A stretch of 5,780 nucleotides of DNA. Origin: Holophagales bacterium. GTDB lineage: Bacteria; Acidobacteriota; Holophagae; Holophagales; Holophagaceae. The stretch spans positions 1 through 5,780 of the forward strand of contig JAITFL010000139.1 of NCBI GenBank assembly GCA_031281385.1. Reading direction: 5' to 3'. The notes beneath the pieces were generated by a model that was given only the letters and a program-made list of their open reading frames with translations, ran no database searches and was not told the origin of the DNA. Shown here piece by piece: positions 1 to 4,173 of this stretch. Both the position numbers and the translations under genes were made by a program. Position 1 is the first letter of the stretch. Each line of letters begins with the position of its first letter.

Positions 1-284
1 AGGGCTATCAGCCCGCCTTCAAACGCCGCGCTGAAATGTTCCACCTTTCCATGTCCATACGGGTGTTCCCTGTCCGCCGACCTTTCCGCAAGTCGCACAG
101 CACCAAAAGCGAATATCGCGCCGATTACATTCACTACACTTTCGATGGCGTCTGACCATAGCGCGGCGGAACCTGATATTGCCGCGGCGTAGTACTTGGC
201 CGCCAGTATTATCACTCCCACGGCAACGGATAGCATCGCCGCCCACTGGCGGACGCGCTGAGAAGTGCTTGCGCTTTCGGTCAT
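1..284 (-). CDS. Cation diffusion facilitator (CDF) family metal transporter, N-terminal part
   Basis: This is the first 94 codons of an inner-membrane carrier; the rest lies beyond the left edge. Seen: a short polar N-terminus (MTESAST), a first hydrophobic helix at about residues 15-35 (AAMLSVAVGVIILAAKYYAA), then ISGSAALWSDAIESVVNVIG, a second helix, and AERSADREHPYGHGKVEHF followed by SAAFEGGLIA. The small-residue/Ser-Asp-Ala helix and the HPYGHGKxExFSAxxEG segment are the hallmark of the CDF family, which exports Zn, Co, Cd, Fe or Mn by proton antiport. The Asp of SDA in helix 2 is the usual membrane metal ligand; the specificity cannot be read from this part. The ATG at 284 is chosen because AGAGGA lies 5 bases upstream of it. 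The frame stays open to an ATG at 389, with another at 317, but these add no family sequence. The gene is divergent from the MFS gene. Confidence 0.93.
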   Translation of the reverse strand, partial: MTESASTSQRVRQWAAMLSVAVGVIILAAKYYAAAISGSAALWSDAIESVVNVIGAIFAFGAVRLAERSADREHPYGHGKVEHFSAAFEGGLIA

Positions 285-303
285 TTGTTCCTCTTGCAAA
301 ACA

Positions 304-333
304 ATTCTAGCGCTCATCGAAGTCTTCCCCCAA
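304..333 (-). promoter_or_regulatory. Possible promoter of the CDF gene
   Basis: On the minus strand TTGGGG (333-328) lies 18 bases before TAGAAT (309-304), a good -10 hexamer with a weak -35. A transcript would begin near 297, just ahead of the AGAGGA ribosome binding site, which fits the ATG at 284 rather than the upstream in-frame ATGs at 317 and 389. This is a consensus match only. Confidence 0.3.
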
Positions 334-484
334 GCATCTGCTCGCCCACCGGAACCATCTCCATGCATCTGCCATCCTATCGGAGCCATTCAGTGAGCGT
401 CAGCCCTATTATCGAAGTCGTGTCCATGTATCCGCCCGTGTATAGGGCCGTAAGCGAAGCGAGTAGCAGGGGTCTGGGGAAGGC

Positions 485-530
485 GCACTAGTGCAATGAG
501 CGTTTGAGGTTGCAGTGCAGCCTCAAATGC
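485..530. repeat. Palindrome followed by a stem-loop
   Basis: GCACTAGTGC (485-494) is a perfect 10-base palindrome. It is followed by GCGTTTGAGG (500-509) pairing with CCTCAAATGC (521-530): ten pairs including one G-U, with an 11-base loop TTGCAGTGCAG. No T-tract follows on either strand, so a simple intrinsic terminator is unlikely. Confidence 0.6.
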
Positions 531-562
531 CAGCAGCACTTGGGCGGCTTAAAAAGAGGAAG

Positions 563-580
563 ACGCTCGCATGTGAGCGT
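563..580. repeat. Short stem-loop
   Basis: ACGCTC (563-568) and GAGCGT (575-580) are perfect inverted arms around a 6-base loop. This is one of the cluster of stem-loops between the CDF and MFS genes. Its role is unknown. Confidence 0.5.
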
Positions 581-671
581 GACCGAGCGAATCCCCAGTT
601 AGCATTTAGGAAGCTTTTCCAAAACCCTGGAGCAAAACGCAACAGGCCGCAACGCCTCCCCCCGAGCTTAA

Positions 672-691
672 GCGGCGAATGACCTCGCCGC
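672..691. repeat. Seven-pair perfect stem-loop
   Basis: GCGGCGA (672-678) and TCGCCGC (685-691) form a perfect GC-rich stem with the loop ATGACC. No run of T follows, so this is more likely part of a repetitive palindromic element than a terminator. Confidence 0.55.
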
Positions 692-715
692 GTGCCCAAT
701 CGGCATAAACATGGC

Positions 716-770
716 GCGGGCGAAGCCCGCATTAATTTAATACTGCTTAATACTGCCGCGCATGCGCGGC
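716..770. repeat. Hairpin, tandem decamer and 16-base palindrome
   Basis: Three structures abut. GCGGGC-GAA-GCCCGC (716-730) is a perfect six-pair hairpin followed by ATTAATTTAA. The decamer TTAATACTGC is then repeated exactly in tandem (737-746 and 747-756). Overlapping its end is the perfect palindrome GCCGCGCATGCGCGGC (755-770). The hairpin plus AT-rich tail is weakly terminator-like for plus-strand transcription, but no plus-strand gene precedes it. Confidence 0.65.
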
Positions 771-850
771 CTCAATGACCTACCCTCCAACCGAGTCCCA
801 CACCCCAATAATGGCTATGTTTTTTAGCTTTTTGGGTTCATACCATTCCC

Positions 851-866
851 AATTGCTGTTGCAATT
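851..866. promoter_or_regulatory. Inverted repeat, possible operator upstream of the MFS gene
   Basis: AATTGC-TGTT-GCAATT is a perfect dyad of six-base arms with a four-base spacer, 76 bases before the MFS start codon. Size and position suit a dimeric repressor or LysR-type activator. No regulator gene is present in the window to pair it with. Confidence 0.35.
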
Positions 867-903
867 AATGCCATACGTGAACTCGCACAGTGCAAGGATT
901 TTT

Positions 904-917
904 TTGTAACTTGTAAC
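904..917 (+). repeat. Tandem heptamer in the MFS promoter region
   Basis: TTGTAAC occurs twice in direct tandem (904-910 and 911-917), immediately upstream of the putative extended -10 element. Its second copy covers the approximate -35 zone (spacing 14), so it may be a weak -35 or a protein-binding direct repeat. Confidence 0.4.
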
Positions 918-927
918 TCTAAACTGG

Positions 928-936
928 TGTCATACT
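928..936 (+). promoter_or_regulatory. Putative extended -10 promoter of a leaderless MFS transcript
   Basis: TG-T-CATACT (928-936) fits an extended -10 element (TGn followed by a TATAAT-like hexamer). Initiation 6-7 bases downstream would fall at 942-943, which is the A of the MFS start codon. No Shine-Dalgarno precedes that ATG, so the two observations support each other. Inference from position and consensus only. Confidence 0.4.
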
Positions 937-942
937 GCAAAC

Positions 943-2130
943 ATGGCGAACAATGGCGGCCAAACCACCAGTAGCGGCTACGGTCGCACATTTCAGATCA
1001 TTTGGGTTTTCTACTTTCTTAGTTTCATAGCCAGCTATGCCCTGCTGCCCTCGGTTCCGCTGCATCTGAGGGAGCTTGGCGCAAGCGTAAAGGAGAGCGG
1101 ACAATTCGCCGCCGCCTACATGCTGGGTTCGGGCGCAGGTGCGCTATTCACGGGGCCCCTTGGCGATCGCTATGGGCAGAGGGCTGTCTTGAAATGGGCT
1201 GCTATAGTCACCACTGCTTGCTTTGTCGCCTATGCTTTTCTGAACCATGTGTGGCTATTTTTTTTGATCGGCCTTCCGCATGGGGTAGTTTGGTCTGGCT
1301 TTAGGACTGGCACTATCACTTGGGTGGGTGGCATCTTGCCGGAGGGCCGCCGTGCAGATGGGCTGGCGATTTTCGGCATGGCCGCGCCACTCGGTGCTGC
1401 GATAGGCCCAATAGTCGGCATCTGGCTGATGCCCCGCATAGGATTCTCCACATTGATGCTGGTGCTGGCTGTTTTGTCGCTTTCCCTCTTCGCCATACTT
1501 GGCGCGCCGCCAAAGACAGCGCATACAGCCAATAAGCCTGTAGAATCCTTAGCCTACAAATGGCCCGGAAATTGGATCATAGCTCCATGCGTTGTCATGC
1601 TCTGCATGGCCATCTGCTATGGTGCCATTCCCTCGTATGGCGCACAAGAGGCTGTTGACAATGGTTTCCTGTGGCCCTCTGCGCTAGTTTCCTGCTATGG
1701 ATTTGGCATGGTGCTATTGAGAATGTTCTTGGGCTGGCGCGGCATGGGCGAAAACCCGATAAGGCTGATGCCGGCTATGCTTGCAATAACCACCGCATCG
1801 GCGCTTGGCCTGGCACTGCTTCCTGGCGGCCTGATCCGCCACATTGTATGCGGCACGGTATTCGGTGCCACCTTTGGCTTGGCCCACACACTCGCTTGGG
1901 CTTACGCCATAGACAGGGCGGACGCGAATAGGCGAGGCTCCGCCGTTGGCACCCTATATTTTTCGTACGATGTTGGCATCGGCCTTGGCAGCTTTGTCCT
2001 AGGCTTCCCTATGGAACACCTAGGCTACCGCTGGGGCTGGGGTGTTGGTGCACTGTTCCTGTTCGCAGCGTGGATGGTGGGGCGCAGGTTGGTAGTAATT
2101 AGGGGTCAAGTGTCAGGGGTCAGTGGCTAG
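943..2130 (+). CDS. Major facilitator superfamily (MFS) transporter, probable efflux type
   Basis: This 395-residue inner-membrane carrier is complete and of usual length for a 12-helix MFS protein. Seen: helix 1 from about residue 17 (FQIIWVFYFLSFIASYALL); the motif A loop between helices 2 and 3, GPLGDRYGQR (71-80); LPEGRRADGLAIFG (132-145) before helix 5; and GAAIGPIVG (151-159), matching motif C (GxxxGPxxG) typical of proton-coupled exporters. A polar central loop at 188-208 separates the halves, and the second half carries RRGSAVGTLY (330-339). The substrate is not identifiable. ATG 943 is the only usual start upstream of helix 1: an in-frame TAA lies at 907-909 and the next Met is residue 60. 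It lacks a ribosome binding site. An eight-T run at 1258-1265 could be slippage-prone. The last residues (RGQVSGVSG) come from a repeated AGGGGTCA sequence and look like a non-conserved tail. Confidence 0.93.
   Translation: MANNGGQTTSSGYGRTFQIIWVFYFLSFIASYALLPSVPLHLRELGASVKESGQFAAAYMLGSGAGALFTGPLGDRYGQRAVLKWAAIVTTACFVAYAFLNHVWLFFLIGLPHGVVWSGFRTGTITWVGGILPEGRRADGLAIFGMAAPLGAAIGPIVGIWLMPRIGFSTLMLVLAVLSLSLFAILGAPPKTAHTANKPVESLAYKWPGNWIIAPCVVMLCMAICYGAIPSYGAQEAVDNGFLWPSALVSCYGFGMVLLRMFLGWRGMGENPIRLMPAMLAITTASALGLALLPGGLIRHIVCGTVFGATFGLAHTLAWAYAIDRADANRRGSAVGTLYFSYDVGIGLGSFVLGFPMEHLGYRWGWGVGALFLFAAWMVGRRLVVIRGQVSGVSG
2101..2122 (+). repeat. Direct repeat at the 3' end of the MFS gene
   Basis: AGGGGTCA occurs at 2101-2108 and 2115-2122, a 14-base period inside the last codons of the MFS gene. 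It encodes the odd Gly/Val/Ser tail. This may be repetitive DNA that has supplied a new C-terminus. Confidence 0.4.
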
Positions 2131-2498
2131 GATAAGTATTGTCTACCTCGAAGGCAGTGCCCAAAAAGCCAAGTGCTGAACGGAGTATTGTCCTCATTTA
2201 GAAAATGTACGTCAAAGCCATTTCCCCTAAATCTCGCGTCCATCAAAGAGCCGTCCTACAGGCGGCTGGCGGCGGGAGTCTGGGGGCCGACTGGGGTGGT
2301 GCGAGCTTGCGAGCGACGACGGTAAGAAAACCCCCAAAATATAGCATTTTGAGTACGACGTTCGGTCACGCATTCCAATTCCAAATAAAATCATATAGTG
2401 GGCAGTAGGATATAATTATTGAAAACATTGGGAACTATATACTTGATTCCACAAACTCGTAACATCATCAATAACAACAACTCCCAAGGAAGGGAGAG
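2131..2498. other. Intergenic, no gene seen
   Basis: No convincing coding region or terminator is visible after the MFS stop codon. The first part holds a GC-rich stretch (2260-2320) with GGAGTCTGGGGG and the direct repeat GCGAGC-TT-GCGAGC. From about 2330 the composition turns strongly AT-rich. A TATAAT hexamer lies at 2411-2416, without a matching -35. A CAA-rich, probably unstructured leader (2461-2485) precedes the first micro-ORF. Confidence 0.6.
2486..2496 (+). promoter_or_regulatory. Ribosome binding site of micro-ORF A
   Basis: AAGGAAGGGAG contains AAGGA (2486-2490) 8 bases before the ATG at 2499 and a second purine block nearer to it. It follows an A/C-rich leader likely to be unstructured, a good context for initiation. 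Confidence 0.5.
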
Positions 2499-2573
2499 AT
2501 GAATAAATCATTGTTAGCAATAGACCAAAACAGGACAGAACGGCGGAGTAAGGCCAAGGAGGTGCAACCATGA
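2499..2573 (+). CDS. Micro-ORF A, 24-residue basic peptide (unrecognised)
   Basis: This frame encodes MNKSLLAIDQNRTERRSKAK followed by EVQP, then TGA. I recognise no family. It has six Lys/Arg against three Asp/Glu and no signal peptide or membrane segment. Support for translation is positional: a purine-rich ribosome binding site (2486-2496), an AC-rich leader, and a stop codon that overlaps the next start as ATGA. Its 3' codons AAG GAG GTG also form the Shine-Dalgarno of micro-ORF B, the arrangement expected of a translationally coupled pair or of a leader peptide that governs the next frame. It is too short for codon statistics, so chance remains possible. Confidence 0.4.
   Translation: MNKSLLAIDQNRTERRSKAKEVQP
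2556..2564 (+). promoter_or_regulatory. Consensus ribosome binding site of micro-ORF B
   Basis: AAGGAGGTG is a full-strength Shine-Dalgarno with a 5-base spacer to the ATG at 2570. It is at least as strong as the site of the outer-membrane gene at 3336-3343. It lies inside micro-ORF A and is the main evidence that micro-ORF B is translated. Confidence 0.6.
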
Positions 2574-2653
2574 GTACATCAAGAGATGATCAATTCATTT
2601 GTTGTGGAGTCAAGTATGTAGTTCCCAAAACATTGGATAATGCGACTGTTTAA
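2570..2653 (+). CDS. Micro-ORF B, 27-residue peptide with a Cys pair (unrecognised)
   Basis: The peptide is MSTSRDDQFICCGVKYVVPK followed by TLDNATV, then TAA. I recognise no family. It has adjacent cysteines at 11-12 and a short hydrophobic core, but no signal peptide. It has a consensus ribosome binding site 5 bases upstream and overlaps the stop of micro-ORF A by ATGA, so the two would be co-translated. The same frame stays open after the TAA for 109 further codons (to about 2986), but that part runs through a REP-like hairpin and T-rich DNA and does not read like protein. Micro-ORF B may therefore be a genuine small protein, a regulatory leader, or the 5' remnant of a decayed gene. Confidence 0.42.
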   Translation: MSTSRDDQFICCGVKYVVPKTLDNATV

Positions 2654-2730
2654 TTCTATTTGGCGCAGATTGTTTCGTGGAAATACCGTGGATTTATAAT
2701 GAACGTGGAGGGCAAAATGCCATTGCTATC

Positions 2731-2759
2731 CCGTTTCCGCCGTGGCGCGGCGAAAACGG
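2731..2759. repeat. REP-like hairpin, copy 1
   Basis: CCGTTTCCGCCG, loop TGGCG, CGGCGAAAACGG: a 12-pair stem with one mismatch. Its first 26 bases match the reverse complement of 3168-3193 at 25 of 26 positions, so the two are copies of one element in opposite orientation. Palindromic GC-rich units of this size that recur between genes are typical of REP elements. Confidence 0.7.
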
Positions 2760-2850
2760 AAGAGTGGGCTGTTTTGTGGAAACTATCATGTGGCCTCTCT
2801 ATAAAGTTACACCATTTTTACATGAGCAGGTGTTTTTTCCACGCTTTTTC

Positions 2851-2884
2851 CACATTTTTTTCAAGAATGTGCGGAACTTTTTTT
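2851..2884 (+). terminator. Weak terminator-like hairpin with T-run
   Basis: CACATT (2851-2856) pairs with AATGTG (2866-2871). Allowing a two-base bulge, TTC/GAA extends the stem. A run of seven T (2878-2884) follows. The stem is AT-rich and the loop contains T's, so it is weak, but it could end a transcript carrying the micro-ORFs. Confidence 0.25.
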
Positions 2885-2980
2885 GATTGTCACAACTTAT
2901 TGATTTATAAACATGTTACATGTCGAGTGCTAAAAGTTGCTGACCGCTGGCAAAGCGAAAAACGCACTCCCAGTACCCAT

Positions 2981-3020
2981 CCTTGAATTGCTTGGAAACT
3001 CTCTGAAACTTGCCTGAACT
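2981..3020 (+). repeat. Ten-base-period direct repeats
   Basis: The consecutive decamers CCTTGAATTG, CTTGGAAACT, CTCTGAAACT and TGCCTGAACT share a GAA(A)CT core at an exact 10-base period; the first unit is the most degenerate. The spacing equals about one helical turn, so equivalent bases face the same side of the helix. Iteron-like by pattern only. Confidence 0.35.
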
Positions 3021-3167
3021 GGGCTGGTGACAGACAACCGAACCCCAAGTCCACAAATTCCACGTCAGGTTCATGGGGAAAAACGCACACAAATTCAAAA
3101 CGGACGGCTCAATAGTCCAATGATTCCAACATTTGTGACCTCACGCCTACTTTGAGCCAACTATATT

Positions 3168-3193
3168 TTTTCGCCGCGCCACGGCGAAAACGG
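3168..3193. repeat. REP-like hairpin, copy 2 (inverted)
   Basis: TTTTCGCCG (3168-3176), loop CGCCA, CGGCGAAAA (3182-3190): a perfect nine-pair stem. It is the inverted copy of 2731-2756 (25 of 26 bases identical), and the two copies are separated by about 410 bases. It follows a TATATT hexamer (3162-3167) that could be the -10 of the outer-membrane operon, in which case the hairpin would sit at the start of the transcript. Confidence 0.7.
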
Positions 3194-3285
3194 GCTGGAC
3201 GTGCCTTCCGCCGCCCCCAGCCTAGCTATGGGCCGCATTTGTCCATTTGCCCCAATACCAGTCGAGCCATCTTTCCAACTTTCCT

Positions 3286-3301
3286 CCCGCCAAGCGGCGG
3301 G
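3286..3301 (+). promoter_or_regulatory. Stem-loop in the leader of the outer-membrane operon
   Basis: CCCGCC-AAGC-GGCGGG is a perfect six-pair GC stem with a four-base loop, 34 bases before the ribosome binding site of the first outer-membrane gene. A GG-TTTTT-C stretch follows about 17 bases later, too far for a normal terminator. It may influence RNA stability or translation. Confidence 0.35.
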
Positions 3302-3335
3302 TGGCGAATCAATTAATGGTTTTTCTTCCCTATAC

Positions 3336-3343
3336 AGGAGGTG
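3336..3343 (+). promoter_or_regulatory. Ribosome binding site fixing the start of the outer-membrane gene
   Basis: AGGAGGTG lies 5 bases before the ATG at 3349. The frame is open to an earlier ATG at 3247 with no such site, and the 34 extra residues from there would bury the signal peptide. The start is therefore taken at 3349. Confidence 0.85.
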
Positions 3344-3348
3344 CTTTA

Positions 3349-4149
3349 ATGAAGGTCCACAGAATTTTTCGCGCTGGGGCGGCGGTTGCGCTGCTCGGTG
3401 CCCTAGCCGGTGCGCCTGGCCTGCTGGCGCAGCAGGACGGCGAATCGCCGTATTCGTATCTATTCAAGCTGCGGGCGGGGCTGACTGCCGGGGACATGCA
3501 GAAGACGCACTTCGACAACAAGGTGGGGGGCGTCGGATTCGAGGTCAGAAGGGAGATGTTCGGTGGCGGCCAAGCACTCTCGGCTGAATTGACTTGGGAA
3601 TATGCCACAGGGCGGCACTACGATGCCTATCCGTGGGGTACCAACCCAGGAGCAATCCTTGATCATGCAGGGAAACCCATAAATCCAAGATACTCAGTTG
3701 ACGACAGAAAGGAGTACGGCGCGGGCCTCAACTTGAGGTTTGCCTACCATGCCCCGCTCAGCGTTCCATTTTTGCACACTGAAGGTCTGGAATGGTTTGC
3801 TGGCCTTGGCATTGACAGATTCAAGGTCCGCAGCGAAGTCTCTTATACATTTAACTTTCAGCCAAACCCGAGTACAGGCCCTACGCCGGGAGATTATGAC
3901 GGTGCTGCTTTCCTTAGAGAGGAAAGCCAGATTTCGCCCGGCGTCTTTGCCGGCTTGAAGTGCCGCCTCAATAAAGACGTTGGCTTTGAACTGACGTTGC
4001 GCAATTTTGGGATGTGGCATATGGACTATGTTCCTTACTCGTATGACTACAAAGGCATGCCCCCCGAAGACAAGCTCGGAAAAGGGACGACGACCACCGG
4101 CATTACCAGGGGTACTGCCTTGGAATTTGCCATCACCTTGGCTTTTTGA
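3349..4149 (+). CDS. Predicted outer-membrane beta-barrel protein
   Basis: This is a 266-residue exported protein. Seen: a signal peptide with basic start MKVHRIFR, a hydrophobic core (AAVALLGALAG) and probable cleavage after Ala-27 (GLLA/QQD). Amphipathic stretches with alternating polar and hydrophobic residues follow (LFKLRAGLTAG, VGFEVRREMF, LSAELTWEYATG, LNLRFAYHAPL, WFAGLGIDRFKV, GVFAGLKCRL, VGFELTLRNFG). The last strand, TALEFAITLAF, ends in Phe, the usual signal for the BAM assembly machinery. The mature size of about 239 residues would suit a barrel of about 8-12 strands. No specific family (OmpW, OmpA, porin) is recognised. It stands 24 bases before a TonB-dependent receptor gene with its own ribosome binding site, so the two are probably one operon and may act together at the outer membrane. 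Loops near 205-215 and 240-250 are rich in Pro, Gly and Thr. Confidence 0.82.
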   Translation: MKVHRIFRAGAAVALLGALAGAPGLLAQQDGESPYSYLFKLRAGLTAGDMQKTHFDNKVGGVGFEVRREMFGGGQALSAELTWEYATGRHYDAYPWGTNPGAILDHAGKPINPRYSVDDRKEYGAGLNLRFAYHAPLSVPFLHTEGLEWFAGLGIDRFKVRSEVSYTFNFQPNPSTGPTPGDYDGAAFLREESQISPGVFAGLKCRLNKDVGFELTLRNFGMWHMDYVPYSYDYKGMPPEDKLGKGTTTTGITRGTALEFAITLAF

Positions 4150-4157
4150 TTGAATGA

Positions 4158-4163
4158 AAGGAG
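4158..4163 (+). promoter_or_regulatory. Ribosome binding site of the TonB-dependent receptor gene
   Basis: AAGGAG lies 10 bases before the ATG at 4174, within the 24-base gap after the previous stop codon. The gap has no hairpin or T-run, which supports co-transcription of the two genes. Confidence 0.7.
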
Positions 4164-4173
4164 ATAAAACAAT

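Larger units (their letters stand above)
285..942. other. Divergent intergenic region, rich in inverted repeats
   Basis: These 658 bases lie between the start codons of the CDF and MFS genes. No open frame here has a ribosome binding site together with protein-like composition. The region instead carries many short palindromes between 485 and 770, and a likely control region for the MFS gene at 851-936; these are listed separately. A GC-poor stretch with T-runs at 815-910 leads into the MFS start. Confidence 0.7.
2654..3348. other. Intergenic, AT-rich and repeat-bearing; no gene seen
   Basis: This stretch separates micro-ORF B from the outer-membrane operon. Open frames exist on both strands (for example 2660-2986 plus and 2905-3090 minus), but none has a ribosome binding site and they begin at TTG or GTG. 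It contains two REP-like hairpins in inverted orientation, many TCCAC/GTGGA motifs, a 10-base-period repeat and a T-rich hairpin, each given separately. The last 155 bases are GC-richer and form the probable leader of the outer-membrane operon. Confidence 0.65.

Noticed and set aside
19..246. 75-codon minus-strand open frame
   Set aside because: It is a shadow in another frame of the CDF transporter gene, which is open from 284 to the left edge and matches family motifs.
318..389. Short minus-strand frames upstream of the CDF gene and in-frame extension to ATG 389
   Set aside because: They have no good ribosome binding sites, and the putative promoter at 304-333 would start transcription downstream of them.
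506..522. GAGGTTGCAGTGCAGCC resembles the human Alu core
   Set aside because: The match is short and is explained by the local stem-loop. The surrounding sequence is bacterial, so contamination is not supported.
523..732. 69-codon minus-strand open frame in the palindrome cluster
   Set aside because: It starts inside a hairpin, spans several stem-loops, has no ribosome binding site and an implausible Arg/Ser/Pro composition.
2205..2408. 67-codon plus-strand open frame
   Set aside because: No ribosome binding site precedes it, it crosses the G-rich repeat segment, and it does not read like a protein.
2660..2986. 108-codon plus-strand frame (TTG start) and the overlapping 2677-2886 frame
   Set aside because: Neither has a ribosome binding site, and both pass through the REP-like hairpin and T-rich DNA. 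The FPPWRGENG stretch is what such a hairpin encodes by chance. Kept only as a note on the frame of micro-ORF B.
2905..3098. Two overlapping minus-strand frames of 60-61 codons
   Set aside because: They use non-ATG starts, have no ribosome binding site and show no recognisable motif. Absence of a gene cannot be proved at this length.
3247..3348. N-terminal extension of the beta-barrel gene to ATG 3247
   Set aside because: It would put 34 residues before a clear signal peptide and ignore the strong ribosome binding site at 3336-3343.
2131..3348. Known structured RNAs (tmRNA, RNase P, SRP RNA, 6S RNA, common riboswitches)
   Set aside because: None of the conserved cores I could check by eye was found; a covariance-model search could still detect divergent forms.
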